Source: Kalaharituber pfeilii
Lineage: Eukaryota > Ascomycota > Pezizomycetes > Pezizales > Pezizaceae
Reading direction: 5' to 3'
DNA: 64,000 bases
Assembly (NCBI GenBank): GCA_015179045.1
Contig: WHUZ01000130.1
Coordinates: 58,648 to 122,647, forward strand
Below are positions 1 to 13,900 of the stretch, in pieces. The notes beneath the pieces are model-generated. The model was given only the letters and a program-made list of their open reading frames with translations. It did not search any database and was not told where the DNA came from. A program made the translations under genes and the position numbers. The first letter of the stretch is position 1. Each line of letters begins with the position of its first letter.

Positions 1-1210
1 GTTCTGCACGACACGAGTAACATGTATTCTATTCATTAGCAAAGGTTTTCGTGAAACTAATAGAAATCGGCTTATTGAGCTCATTCATATCAACTCACGG
101 TTTCGAGATGGGTTGAGAGAGGAGAGGATGATGTGTTGTACCAGCGAATGAGCTGAGAACTCCTACAGCTCCCACAATCAATGCAAGCTCTTGTTGCACT
201 TCTTTCACCTGGCATTTTCTTGCATCAAACATGCCCAGGGGCTCATGTATACGAAAGTGTTGTTGACAGATTGCTATTTCAAGGAGCTGAGTAGTCGGTG
301 CAATTAAGATGTTCGCTCCAAAGCCGAGAAGAAACACTTGCAATCTGCAAAGCCAGCTCACATACTGACGTTCTAAATAGGGTGCAACGGCGACCTTCGA
401 AATGTCGGTTGTGGCCATGGAAGCAATTCGCAGGAATGACAGGCTATATTGAAATCGTGAGCTATATGCAACCTCTCATGTAAGCGGGAAAAATAAGAAG
501 TCCTGGGTCGTTATAGATCTCTAACTTTTGAGACTGCTCCAACTTGCCCTCCTGAACGCTTCGAGAGCAGCTTTCCTGCACAGAAAAATGGTGAGAAGGT
601 GAAGTTGGCAGCGCGCGATACTGGCACTAGAGCTAACTGTGACTGACATCAATATCTCCGCAGCTGTTATCTACTACCCTATCCATTTGCCCACAACAGT
701 AAATTACCAGCTAAAACCTTGTATACATACTTGCCCGAAACGTTCAGTCAAGTGCAAGAATGCTGAAAATTCACAACAGCAGCAAGGCTGTATATTGTCA
801 ATGCTAGTCAGTGCGAATCTGAATGCGATGGCACACTCACCTAAAAGGAATTTTCGTCCCTTCTTTCAGCAAGCTTTCACAGGATAATAGAGACAATGTA
901 AGATTATGAGGCTAGGATCTGGCTGCCGGTCACCTTGTTGAGCGATAATTATGTTGGTTACCCGGTAGGCTCTAAACATAGTCAATCATAGTCCGCATAT
1001 TTTTGTGGGGATGGGCGACTAACCAGTAATCAACGCATTACTGCACCCCAGCATGCCGTCTCCACACTGCAATAGCGGGTGAAGGTTTCTCTTGGTATGC
1101 ATGGTATGCGTTACACTCACAAGTGTGACAAGAGTTTGGGCAACAACAATGATATCAATACTACCATCCCCCCATTTCGGGGGAAGATATGCAAAATCGC
1201 ACATCGTACT
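1..1210. other. Gene-poor left edge
   Basis: No reading frame here has coding character. The open frames are short, overlap on opposite strands and lack recognisable motifs. The sequence is of mixed composition without long homopolymers. It ends at the first terminal inverted repeat of the element that follows. Confidence 0.5.
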
Positions 1211-2278
1211 AAGTATCCGGACAGGGGATCAATGCATATTATACGCTATGCAGTATTTGGTATGAACTAGCCATATTTTCGTATGTTTGCTGTGGATGTC
1301 CATGAGACCAGTCCAAATTTCGTGATAGCGTCCAATTTTTATTATGTCAGAAGTATCCGGACAGCTGACATAATGAATCTGGGTCTTCGTCTTCAATACT
1401 TTGTGTCCTAGCATAACCACAAGAACAAGGTCTATACATAATAATAATATTACAAGGATGGCAAGCAAAAAAGGTAAGTAAAGACTCAGTTATCATAGTA
1501 AGGAAGATACTAATATTCTCATAGGTCCTGAAATGATCCCCCAGGAAAGAGCAGCTATTGTGGCATTAATTTATTTGCATATACAGTACTGAATAGCGTG
1601 AGCAAGCCACTTCAATAAGGGCGATCTCGAAAATAGTTGAGAATATCGAAATTGAAGTATGCTGAAATCATTGACAATGTGGTTCTAAGAGTTTCACACA
1701 TCTGTGCTAAGTTAGCTACAAATCTTGAAGCTGTGAGAGGTGCAAATGAGAGTATCACCACAAGAGGTAGGATACTACTATTTTATTTCACTACTATTGT
1801 AGTGCTATTCTAATACTGGTGGTGGGAATAATCATGTAGTATGTATATAAATTAACATTGATTAATACCTGGAATATAATAGGAGTGAAAATAGCCCTCC
1901 GGGACTGCCTCCGGGACAGCTTCCGGGACCGCCTCCGAAACGGCATTCAGAACGGCATCCGGAACAGCCTCTGCCTCCGGAGCAGCCTATGGAAGAGCCC
2001 TCGGGATAGCCTTGGAAAGCTCCTAGGCCAGCCGCCACTAAGAGTAGTTTTTCGGAATTTTAAGACCTATCTATCATGTTGATGTAAAGTCCTAAATTTA
2101 TTATGTCAGCTGTCCGGTGGCTTTCATTAGGTCAGCTGTCCGGATACCTCTAACATAATAACTATCATGAAATTTGGACTGGTCTCATGGAGATCCCAGC
2201 TAACCATACGAAAATATGCTAGTTCATACCAAATACTGCAAAGCGCATAATATGCATTGATCCCCTGTCCGGATACTT
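1211..2278. mobile_element. Non-autonomous DNA element with long terminal inverted repeats
   Basis: The left end begins AAGTATCCGGACAGGGG and the right end is its reverse complement, finishing GGATACTT at 2278. The match continues inward as an imperfect inverted repeat of roughly 165-175 bp (about 1211-1385 against 2105-2278). Both arms also carry an inner palindromic block with TTATGTCAG and TCCGGACAGCTGAC. The 1.07-kb interior has no transposase-like frame. It does contain an imperfect 12-bp tandem repeat based on GCCTCCGGGACN at about 1893-1995, which gives an arginine-rich 74-residue open frame that I do not consider a gene. The flanks are CTA on the left and TTT on the right, so no clean target duplication is visible. 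The long inverted arms suggest a MITE-like or foldback element; the superfamily is unknown. Confidence 0.75.
1893..1995 (+). repeat. Imperfect 12-bp tandem repeat inside the TIR element
   Basis: Units follow the pattern CTCCGGGACNGC with drift to CATTCAGAACGG and CATCCGGAACAG. The period is a multiple of three, so the tract stays open and encodes repeats of the type LRDS/FRDR/LRNG. It is more GC-rich than the rest of the element. Confidence 0.6.
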
Positions 2279-5200
2279 TTTTTTCCGGCTAGTAGGAGTG
2301 CGGGACTTCACTAGATCGTCACGACCAGTGGCAGATTTGGCTATGGTTATACGTAGGCGCTTGTATGCATAAATCTACAGCGGAGGTGGACTGCCCGCAA
2401 CGTCCTGCCCATTCAGACGACCGGCCAGCGAACAAATAAATGTTGGCAGGGCTCGGCAGTTGAGCCTGTTGACTTAAAGCAGGGGGTATGTCGACTAATT
2501 CTTTGGACAACCGGTGTCCGGGATCAGACGAACACATCAGGTTGGTGCAATGGCGTCTCACGGTTGGCCTGCTGTGCCGCATCGGGTCGGCCCGTCGCTC
2601 CATGTCAACTGAGGCGCGCACAGACGCGCGCGCCCAGCACTCGCTTCTGCCATCAGCCGCCTGATCCCAAAACCAGGATGGTCATGAAATGTTAACCTGC
2701 GTACCTGACGGACCCATTTTCGTCTTCAAATAGCCGCACGATATAAATTCAAGTACTCTCTGCAGACAATTATGAACTCATTGCTTTAATTGGCGTACGG
2801 TTTCGACCAGGAAGGCCCGAATTGACGACCCATCAGCAATGCACTATGGCCAAATTGTTCGCATAAGGTAGGTGCACATATTGCTTCGCAATGCAGTTAC
2901 AACGTCATCTCAAAATTTTCAGAAACCCCAGACCTGGGCAGCCGTAGCAATGAGGAAGGATCGACGAACACTTCATCGAACTTCACGTAATCCTCTCCCC
3001 AAACATATTTGGGAGCTCAAGTATGCCTAGAATTGAACAGTTGTCAGTCCCTATTTACGTACCTTGCATTGAACTTTGCAAAGCCTGTCAGCAAAGCCTG
3101 TCAGAAGGGTGCACGTAATGTATATAGCTGCTAATAGTGCGAGATCCAGGAAGCTAGAGCCGAAGGATGACCTAGTACGCTTGCACAGAACGTTCAGTGT
3201 GGCCATCTAGATATGAGATGAAACAAAAACAGTAGCAATATATCCAATTGCTGTCCTACCACACCCAATCTGGACGGCTTTAGATTGAGGTCTTGTCTAC
3301 CACGGCAACGTTGTCCCATAATGCTAATTGTCGACCCTGCAACATTCGTGGTTCTCTCAGGGTGGAACATCTGCCTGAAACAAATCGTGAGTGAGACTGG
3401 GCTCCATGAGCACAAGAATTGCACGAACGCAAGCATTCGAATGGATAGTTCGCATTTTGCAAAGTGACCGAAATCAGCCCTTCCCTTTCTCCTGATATTT
3501 GAATATGTCCCAAATATATGCCCTAGCGCAGGTAGATTATCGACACGTATGGTGGGAATTAGACATAGGAAAAGACCCAGGTCGCTAGCCATAGTGATCC
3601 ACTCAGTTGAGCCCATTTGGTGAGCTGTAGGAGGCAAGGGGGGCGCCAGCAGAAGGGCAACAGGATTAAGAGTGGAGAAACGAAAAAACACCCAGGAGCT
3701 TGGTAAATCCCAAGAGAATTGACTCAGCACAGGAAAGATAATTTCCATTGCAGGCAACTTGATAGCTGTGGATGTGAACTCCGTATTTGGATCAGATTCA
3801 AATTATTCATGCACTTTCCCTGGCAGGCCTTCCTGCATGCAGATTTATGCAAATGCTGCCCAATGATCCGGACCCGGGAACATGGTAGCGGTATACAACC
3901 ACCTGTAGGAGCTGGCATGTGCATGTAGCATTGCCTTCATTTTGTGATATAGGATATTTCGAGTAGGGCTGGGTGGCCGGATGTAGATGCGTGCCACGAT
4001 ATCGAGTGTGCCATGATAGTTGAGAAAGGCGGGCGCTGCGGGGTTGCGGGCCTGCGGGGAAACGATGGGCCGGCCTTGAACCATAGGAAGCCGTGGGGCC
4101 CGCCCAGCCAAGCCGTTATGCGCGCACCGTCGGCATCGCTCTAGAGGAACATGCCCAGCAGCAGAAGGGGCTCATTGGCCGGTCGGCAGTTGCCCCGCGC
4201 CGGCATGGCCACGCCGAGTGCTGGGGGCTACTAGGCACTGTGTACTTGGTGTACCTAAAGCGCATCCGAAGGGCAGGAACGTACGCCGGGCCAATTGCAA
4301 CGACGTCCAAGGCTCTGGGGCGCGCACATAGTCACATTCTAGTGTCGTCACGCTGCCTGCAGAGCGCATGCCCCTCTCTCCCCACCACAGGAGTTTTGAG
4401 TAATCAGGATCGCACCCTGGATGCTCCATAACCAGCCAGTGGAAGGGATTCTACCAATAGGAACGGCCCGCCAGCATGCCTCGAGTCCCTGCAGTGGCGA
4501 CTTGGCATATTCAAGGCGCCCTTAATCTGGTGCGCGCACTTCGAGTTGCAAGATTGATCGCTAAACACGCGCTGTACGCCTGCCACGGGTACAGTAGATG
4601 ATGCAGCATGGCTTTCGCCTTATGCATATGCGCACTAAGAGTACTTCACGTTCAGCTAGTTGCCCGCGCTCTATCTGCTTCTGTACTCAGTCCTGCACGT
4701 ACCATTAGCCGCTATGTACATATGATGGCTCGGTCCCTGCAGCTAGCATACTCTGATTTGGTCAGCCAAAACAAGGAGCATCTATGGGCTCTATGACGCT
4801 AGGGCTGTTAGTCACGTTAGCTTTCAGTTTAAATAATTACAAAAGTAGGTGCTTGTGTTAATCGCTTGAAACGAAACTGGACTCACACGGGGCTGCGACG
4901 TGTACAAGGGACCCTACATGGAGGCCATTCGGGCGTCGGGAAAAACATTGCAGGTTACGCCCGTTGTACAATGCTCAAAGCTGCTTGGGCATTGATGGAT
5001 ATTCATTGTAATATTTAAGCCCTGTTCTGAGTACCTTGCCTCGACAAGTGAGCTGTCTGTTGTAGTAGATACTTTACTAATAGTATGTGGAAGAGACGCA
5101 GGTGACTAGCTATAGTAGTATTTCCTAGATCACAAGAATGGCCAGATTACCGTGAGCTCGTTACCATGGAATTGTATTTGTAGGCGTCACTGTTTACCTG

Positions 5201-8200
5201 GCATGCACAATCGGATTCAGTAGAAAATGCCTGTAGGAGAATGTGTAGCCTGGTGCGGCTGAGAAATAGTATCTGGACCGTTGGCGCTAGCCCAAGTAAG
5301 TGAGAGCTGAAACATCAACTCACTACATGCTTACACTTGGGAGTGCGTGCGATTGGACTTCATGTCCGAACCTTCGCTTCAAGTGCGTTTGTGGGCCCAC
5401 ATCTGTGCTTTATAATTACTTCCATTTGCAAGTATCGGCATCTAACAAAGTTGACATCTGCCCAACTTCGTAGCTAAATACCTAATTTGTCATGATGCAT
5501 ATGCACCTATTTCACCCTACCGGTACTTCCAAGTACATAGAAGTAACAGAAAGGTAGCAATCACCAGTCTCGGCAGCAGCAATGACAATTGCATCCATCA
5601 CTGATGCAGAATTACATTGTTTAAATTGACAGAGACAATCTGATTCGAGATTGAGACTGGCGAGATCGAAGAAACCCTTACTTTAACCTCAGAGTTTGAT
5701 ACCTATTCGTGTAACCCCCACTTGTGTCACAAGTAACTACATCTTTAGATCTCGATCGATGCATTAGCTGTTGTTGAGTTAGGCTTCCCGCCTGGTTACG
5801 AGACTAGCTTCCCGCAGCGCCTCGCCCGTTGTGTGTAATATGTAATATTAAGCGCGCTAATAGCGCGGCTGTCCAGTACAGCCGCCCTCTCAATCGATGT
5901 AAGCATTCCCGAATTTGCATTCGTTCCTCAGAAATTGTAGAGGCTTCAACCAGGCAATGGAGTGATGCTTAGCCAGCCTGCGCATTCTCTGATCCTTGCC
6001 ATTGTGCTTACACCCTTGATGAAACATATCCTCTCGGATCCACTGAACAATGATGGACAGATGAACTTGATTGATAACAATCTCAAAAGCGAAAGATTTC
6101 TTGGAACAAACACTTTGTTAAGTATAACCCATCGCAACAAGAGTGCTTGCGGAGAATCCATGTTGCTGATGCTAATGTGAACTATATTTATAGCCTGTAG
6201 CCTCAGTTCAGCCGATTCTCAACTGAATAGAGATCATGCGGTGCATGTGAGGACGCAGGCCCCTCCCTTAGCAGCGCGGAACGGCTGCTAGTGGAAGTGA
6301 GAGTTGAAAGATCATCCTAACACTACCCCTGATAGGGCGACCGGTACCTCAAATGTCAAAAAAAGCAAAATTACTTCATGATCCTTTCCCGTAGTTGTCT
6401 TTCACCATGCCTGTCATGAAGATATCGGTCCACCACCGCTGGAGGTAATTGCAAGCACAGCCTTACTTGGAATAGGTAAAATTGTGAGAAAAGTTGGTGA
6501 AAGTGCTGGTGATATTTTGGGGGGTAGGTGGTAATTAGCAACTAGCACTGCTGTGGGACAGTGTGCTGCATTATATTTCACTAACGTCATGCCCGCTATA
6601 GTGTCACAAACCTGAGTGTGAAAACACATCTGCTTGCAAGCAATTGCCAATTTGCATTGGTTGAGATTACAGGTGTCATACTTCACCATTTATGGTGAAA
6701 TCAGGTACTATGCTTGTTTTCCCTGACAGCAAGTCAGTTGTGGGCTTTGCGTTCTCCAACAAAACACTTGACGTATTGCCAGTGCAGTGTAGTAGATCCT
6801 GCACATGACAGAAACGAGATTTCCAGTTCAAGTTTCCGTCAGCAGCTTGCGAGTGATCCTCGATACCTATTAGCAGTCCCATAGTCGGCGACAGCACTCA
6901 GAGCAGCACTGGCTCCTGCCGGCCACAGCAATGGCTGTTCCTTGATCTGGCAAAAAAGGTGCCTCTAGTCCCGCCTGCAGTGTTGAGGTGAAGATGCATA
7001 AGATGGCGCTGGGATGGGCATAAGATGCGGCAGGAAGACAGGACAATGTGGCCGCGGCCTCGGCGTCGTACTCGCGCTTGCCGGCCAAGCGTACGCAGGC
7101 TGCGCAGGATGCAATAGCTTCTTTCTGCTGAGACAGACAGCGGCATGCGCTTGCTGAGAAGCATGTCCAGCAGCGCCATAAGTCCGCCCGCTAGTCACAC
7201 CCTTGAGGTCCCAGCGAGGATACCACAGCCATGTGGCCTTATTGACCTAAAGCAAGGCCCACTTCGCCACCCCTCGTCCACGTAGGTATCGAGCAGAGGG
7301 CCTTGCAGGATCGGGCTGAACCCTTTTTGGGTTTATGGGTCGAACCCTCACTGGCCCACTGACTGAGGCTCTCTGTGACTGGCCCCGCAATCCTGTTGCA
7401 TTGTGCACGTCCCTGTTTGTCCGTGATGACTTGGTCAGTGCTTATTGAACCCTACTGAACCCCCACTCAGTATGAGTTGCTCCCATCATGAGAGCCGCCA
7501 GGTCAGCGTCGAAAAGGATGTCTTGGATAGGCCTCACATTGGGCTACAGCACCAACAGTAGAGCACCGCACTTGCGATGGCTCAGCTCTCATGATCAGTG
7601 TGAACAGTTGTCTTGTATGTCGTGCGTCTCGCAACGCTAGTGGTACCCTACTTCTCGGTGCCCGTTGCTCCCACGAGAGAAAAGCCGTTCACAAGTCACA
7701 AATGGCTGCATAATCAGCAACAGGACTAATCAATCTCTGATATGATCTGAAGTGCGTATCATGCACTCTGCTAAGAAGATCAGCCTACAAACCGTCTGGT
7801 AGACATGTTGGCCATCAAATAACGCAAACTCTCCCACGATTGGAGAACAAAATGTAGTTGGTGGTACGTACTGAACACCTATTTACTGGTATGGCGCAAA
7901 ATAGATATCAACGAATTCGAACGTGTCTCACAACTGCCGTAGTATCTCGTCAAATAGCGAGTTTGAAACATTCAGATTCATGAAGGAAGCGAGAGAAGTA
8001 TAACGTAGCAAAACATCAACGTAGATAGAGATGGAAAAAGTATCCAAACCAGAGAAAAAGGAGAGAAATCGTAAGCGACAATACAGGGAAATGGAAAGAT
8101 CAAAACGGAAAAGCAACGTTAGGGTTGAGAAAGAGTCTTAATGACAAGGTTTATCTTGCTAATGAGGACAACAAACAGCAGTGAAGAATAGATGAACCAT

Positions 8201-8357
8201 TTTATCGAGCGACAAAACAAGCTTTGTAGAAAGACGAGATTGGTAGAATCTTCGCAACTGAACGTATGTCTTCACCTCTGCACCCTTTTTCCAATAATGT
8301 GTGCACGCACCAGCGAATAAGCGCGCGCAAAGCGAGACAAGCGGACCCAGTATCCTC
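2279..8357. other. Long spacer without a convincing gene
   Basis: About 6 kb with only short overlapping frames. Two islands are slightly more gene-like. One is a 187-codon frame on the minus strand at 3194-3757 with no known motif. The other is a GC-rich stretch at about 6960-7200, where minus-strand frames give plausible but unrecognised peptide. Neither has a clear start plus splice structure. They may be relics of genes or transposons. I see no RNA gene and no long repeat in this stretch. Confidence 0.45.
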
Positions 8358-9347
8358 TCACTTGCACGATTCACATACCCAGCAAATTCTAGCTGGGAGA
8401 ATCCGAGAATTCTCCATTTTCTGATGGCAGCCGAAAGTCCAAACCGACTCCACTCCTGTTTGCAACACCTCATCAAGTATGTCGTCTTGAGTTTGACTTC
8501 CATCTTCCTCAATATCCTGGGGATGGTTGGAATTGAGCGGAATTGTTACGGGAAGCGTGATGCTCACCCTTCCAATTGTCCTTTCGATTCCCATGATGCC
8601 ATCCAACTCGACGTTATCAACGACAGTGATGCCAAAGATGTCCTGCAGATTGCGTTCCACAAGCGTATTCACGATAGCGGTAACGAAGCCACTGTCAAAC
8701 TCTACTTCAGAGTATCGCCCCTTTGGACCCAATTTCTGATCCGAACCATAATCAGCTCCTTGGGGATTATAACCAAATTCCGTGGGTATTAGACTCCCAT
8801 TATGGACCTTCCAACAGCGTGGCACCAATTTGCCACCAAATACTGTGGGAGGGTACTCCTCGAGCGCATCAAAGGAGTTAACTGTAGGTGGCAATACCGG
8901 CCATGGGGTTGCAACGTTACCATACTCCACCAGGAGTTCATTTGGCTCCATAGAGAAGTGTCTATGTAGCATCATCAAACCAAATTTGTTTGCAACTCCG
9001 TGGTCTCGGAAAACCTTTCTGCAGTTGGACTCAATGTTAGAGTGAAAGGGACATTGATCAAAGAGTCAATCAATCTGTGCTATGAGACATTATCCAAAGG
9101 AAACACTTCCGGAAATGGAGAATTCAATCAGAAAACCTTTATAGAAAGACGGGTGAAAACTGGTGCCGGGCTTTATGGTAAAGGACTTTGCCGGTAAGGA
9201 AAAGAGGTTATGTGCTTACCCTATATCCCCTAGCTGCTCTTTCTGTAGGCCTAGTTTTTTGAGCTTCTCAAATACATAATTCAGTGGTTCGAGTTTTTGA
9301 AAAACTTCATGGCTATATCTAGCTGGAACATGGTTCTCTTGAATCAT
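8358..9347 (-). CDS. Hypothetical protein, two exons, about 262 aa
   Basis: I rebuild exon 1 at 9347-9220 and exon 2 at 9018-8358, joined by a 201-nt intron with donor GTAAGC and acceptor CTGCAG. The joined frame is exact (128 + 661 nt, 262 codons plus stop). The protein starts MIQENHVPARYSHEVFQKLE and the splice joins LGDIG to KVFRDHG. The middle part has FGLMMLHRHFSMEPNE and CWKVHNGSLIPTEF, a type of sequence I associate with poorly characterised fungal proteins. The C-terminus carries several cysteines (CWVCESCK) after a WTFGC segment. There is no signal peptide or membrane segment. The fit of both exons argues for a real gene. Function is unknown. A small extra exon inside the rather long intron cannot be excluded. 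Confidence 0.65.
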
Positions 9348-10992
9348 TGCGTTTCTCGGACTTCAGTAATGGAAAAGTGAGAACGTAAATGATCTTTTTG
9401 TGGACTGACGTGATAAATATGGGGTAGAGGATAAATGGTGTGAGAAAATGCGTATATCAGGCTCAAGCTTAGTGTATTAGATAGCTGGAAGGGTGATGGC
9501 GTATTTTGCTTCTGAACCTCTACTCGCCCGTTAACTTAATATACCTCTACCCAGAAGTCCAGAGTTGTGGCAGCCGGGCTCTACTTTTATAGCATTGAGC
9601 TCAAGGGTGTTCTGTTTCTTTTCCCTCTTTTTGTGGGGGGACACTCCAGAAAGTCCATCAGTTAGTATTTCGACTGGTATTTTCGTCCCCAGCCATCCTA
9701 GAGCATCAAAATACAAATTGAAGCTAGTAACTCTGCAGGGAAATTGCGCGAGACGGTGCAGAGGTTAGAGCTGTTTCATTGAGTGTTCGAGACGAAAAGG
9801 CCAACTAATTTTTATCATAACAAAATGGTTTTGTGGGTGCATTGCCTGCCTAAGCGTGGCGCTAGTCGTTCAAATCCTATGGCCCAGGACAGTTAGATTC
9901 GACCGTATAGAAAGATGCGATGTGAGAAAGGCTGTAATCTCAAGCTTAAGTGATATGTTGAAGTAGGTTGCAGGGACTGCATTCCTATCACGCTTCTACA
10001 ACAAGCGAGGTCAATAGGCGTTTTCACCCGTACAGAGTTGCGGGAAACCAATGATGTTTCTGAGACGCAGAATTCAAGAATGCTTTAGATATTATGCATG
10101 GAGAAGCTGTCGTAGCAATTGAATGGAAAAAGAGTGCGATAATAGAAGGGTATTCGAGAGGGACGTCGATATATCCAACGATCAACGGAAATAGGCAACT
10201 TGAGCAGCACGACAATTGGTTACGTGCAATTACATGTACAAACTTCATACTAGCATAAAGAAGCAAAAATTGCATGCTTCCCATTCTCCACAGCCTCCGA
10301 TTCTTTCTGGTGACTCTTCAGCTGGAAGCAATTTGTTGCAGGGAGACTCGCGCTTTTAAATGAATATTTTGCATATGGATACATAAGCGCGCGCGGCTGT
10401 AGTTGTTATGTAATGTTGGTGCGCTGCTGTTGACCTAGAATCTTTTTAGTAAGCAAGAAATTGAAGGCGAAGGAGGGATATTGCTGTGGAATTGCTGATA
10501 AGTGCATATATTATTGGACAAGGGGTGAAAGGGAAAGGCAAGGGTAATGCAGAGAAAAAGGAAAAGCTAAGTTGCGTCACATGGTACGTTAAGCAGGCTC
10601 AAAAAACGAGCATATCAAATGGCCCAGATGGGGGGCATGGTTAAAATCATCCCAAAATTCAAATGAGAATAGAAAACTGTAACAGAGCAGTAAAGCTGAC
10701 GAGAAAGTCAAAATCTCGAACTGGAAAGCAGCATATAAACCCTAATCGAATAAGAAAACTCACGAGAAACCAAAATCTCGAACTGAAAAGCAATATAGCC
10801 CACTTTGAGAGAACAAATTTGAATAATAAAAGTGGGCAATAATGGACCCACACAGGTACCAACGGAGAAGATAGCTACATACAATGCATACGTACATAAG
10901 CGAAACTAAAACAGAAAAAAATATCATAAAAGGTAGCACGCTAAAAGGAAAAGAATAATGAAAACGTTTAAACCACCATATCAGAATGATTT
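9348..10992. other. Intergenic spacer between two minus-strand genes
   Basis: The region upstream of the 8.4-kb gene and downstream of the transcription factor gene. It holds AT-rich DNA with short frames only. A B-box-like string GTTCAAATCC near 9870 has no matching acceptor stem, so I do not call a tRNA. Confidence 0.5.
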
Positions 10993-13900
10993 CTAGGGGT
11001 CTGCATCGAACACTAGCCGAGAAGTAAATTTCATGTTCAACGAATCTTGGTTTTCCCTTGAGTACTGTGACTTGATCCTTTGCTTTAGGAGATCTGCATA
11101 ACACTGTCAGTAACGCAACGGATTCATATATTTGTCGGATGGAAACACAATACCTGCTCTCCGCTTCACCTCTGCCCCAACAGAAAGCATGTATTGTACC
11201 ACAAGTTCGTCTCCTTCGACCTTCTCTTGAATCTCTTGCTTTTTCCATTCAAGAGAGAAAGGGGCGTGTCCCTTGGTTACGGCTCGAAAATGGGAAGTAA
11301 GTGTATCTACCAAGTGTCTGTTTCGATCTGCAAAATCTCCGGGTAACTCACGCAAAGGCCACTCTATCGGTCTCGGAGCCTGTTGAAATAAAACATTAGC
11401 AAAGGTCTCCCAAAAAATGAAATCGCACTGCTTACCGGATGATCTCTGTGCTTGACAACCTCCGTATCCCACGTTTCAAGGTTCCAGGTATCCCTTTCCA
11501 AGCTGCTAAAAAAGACAAACATTGCAAGAAATATCCCGAACCACTCTGCTGGCTGCATCCTGAAGATCCTATTTTGTAGATCTGTTAAAAATAGGTGTTC
11601 CAGTTCAGCTGCTCTTTTCTCCATGATGCAGTCCAGTTGTTGATTCAAGAGACGAGGTAATGGGCGAAGGCCAACCAGCTTCGGTAAATCTTGTTCGGTG
11701 ATAGTGGACATGCCTAAAGTATCGGAATGGGGAGCAATCCTCCATGGACGCTTGAAGAATACAATCTGAGCAGCCCATATTCTCAGTGCCCATAAAACAA
11801 AGGAAGCCTGAAACAAATAGACATAGCAAGGTTAGTTCCTTCGAAGCCACAATGTCAAAGGTATACATTGCCACATACTCCTTCGCCCCTTTTCTGTACG
11901 TATCTGTACGCAGTCTTCATTGTTTCAACATAGATATTATCCTGTGTTTCGCCCGACAACTCATCCATCAGAACCGGTATGTGCTCATCGATGTAGCAGT
12001 CCAAATCTCGATGTAGCGATGCCTCCTCTAATATCCCAAACGCAGTTGACGGGTATCGCTTAAAGCTTGACCTCTCGTCACCTCTCCAAATAATATGATC
12101 GAGCAATGAGCTGTCCTTCGCTTGGTACTCGTGCACATGTATGCGGAGAATTGGCTCAAAGCCATTGCTCACTAATGCAACTTTTCCACCCCCAGACGTC
12201 CCCGTGATCCATTCCTTAACATTACCGATCTGCTGGCTAACACGAGCGCGATATAGTCCTAATGGATAATTAGATTAGCATAGATTGATGTTTCATCGTT
12301 GTATGGATAATTGGACAAACCTCTAGAGAACACTTTTTTCTCGGCGAACTGAGTGCTCACACAAATAGGCTGCCAAAGTGGTAGTTTTGTGCACCTCTCA
12401 CAAGGGAATCCACCGCGGCACTACAAATGTTCGGTCAATATCAAGTTCGTCTATGTAACCCACGAATATTGCTGCTACAAACCTTTTCCTTATACTTTTT
12501 ACACCTGAAGCAAACACCAGTTATCCGGTTGTGCCGGACAGCTGCCCTCTCTTCCTCGCCCATGGGCCTCCTTTTCGTTTTTTCCTTTGTTACTCTTCGC
12601 GTATCGGGTAGTGGACCTATAAACCCGCTACCTTCCCCAGAATGACTTTCAAACATTGTTGGGGTCAGAACATGACATCCAGGGATGTTACAGCCGGTAT
12701 CGGAAATAGATTCAAAACCGATACGTTGGGTCACCCTTGCAGTGTTTCGTTGTTGATATGGATGGTATTTTTCATGTGTACCTTTGCCGTTGTTTGCTGA
12801 CTTTGTTTTAGCGCTTCTTCTCCTGGTTATTCTTGGGAGTTCCTGGGGTATGGGGTTGTAAAGCGTACTTATTGGACTTGATGGGATGAAGGTGTTAAAG
12901 TTTGGCTGATTTGGTGGTAAATATACAGCCTCTATTACGGGATATTTTGAGACGCCTTGGTCTGGAGGTCCAGATAGTGCAGCAGGATCGACACTTGCAG
13001 GATTAGAGGGGATCGCACTGTTTAGATCACGATATGTCTGATGAAAAGCGGGCCGCATCGACCCATCGCCAAGCGACCGTGAGGAGGTACCCGGATTGGG
13101 ACTCTGACTATCTAAAGGATGGTAATCAACCGAACCTGGAGTTTGATAGGATATTTGTGGATACAAGCCATAAATATCCGTCTGTGAAGCCGAGATGGGA
13201 TAAAAGAAAGATAATGTTGATCCTACTGGTTGGGATGGAGGGGCGGCCTGTGATGCAGGCAAGTTACCATTCCCGTACGACCGGCCATAACTCTCCGGCA
13301 GTTGATAGGATGGTCTTCCTTGGTTGCTCGGCATGAATGCTGTAGCAGTGAGTAAAGTAAAGGGGAACCGGACGTCGTGGTGTGGGACTGAATAGCCAAG
13401 GGTGGATTCAATCATGGGTGTTTTATACACCTGTAGGTGATCATCCGCAAGTTCTCGCTGAAAGTTATAGAAATGTGGATAATACTGATCGTCGTTAGGT
13501 TGGCCGACTCTTAGATTATTGCTATGGTATCCCCATAGTAGCCACAACACGTTACTCTTTGGTCAGCAGCTTTTTTTTTGAATTCAAAACATCGACAGTT
13601 TTGAAGGAATCATCTACCAAGCGATTCATCTCAACAATCGAAATATCAATTTACCTTTCACTTAGTATTCCGGATCCATGCCCTGGTGGTGCGCTTGTGT
13701 CTACAGACATGGTTCCAGCAGATGAAAATCTACAAATGACCCCGTCAGTCAGTCCTGTCATTTTGCCACATATTAGCGTAGCGATGGCCTGAGCCAGAGT
13801 TTGAGCAGAAGCTACTAACCGTAAGGTATCGCCAGTCACTATCGGTGTGTGATCAAAACCAGGGGACAGGTGCTCGGTACCACCGTACCCCCTTGGCGAT

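Noticed and set aside
3194..3757. 187-residue minus-strand frame as a gene
   Set aside because: Long, but no motif, no supporting splice partners and unusual composition; left as possible relic only.
7290..7350. Possible tRNA or hairpin terminator around GGGTCGAACCCT
   Set aside because: Only a short palindrome (AACCCTTTTTGGGTT); no cloverleaf can be drawn.
8301..8792. 163-residue plus-strand frame opposite the 8.4-kb gene
   Set aside because: Antisense shadow of the exon, which joins in frame to an upstream exon and has better motifs.
9840..9895. Possible tRNA gene: B-box-like GTTCAAATCC
   Set aside because: No complementary acceptor stem to CCTATGGCCCAGGA upstream and no proper A box at the right distance.
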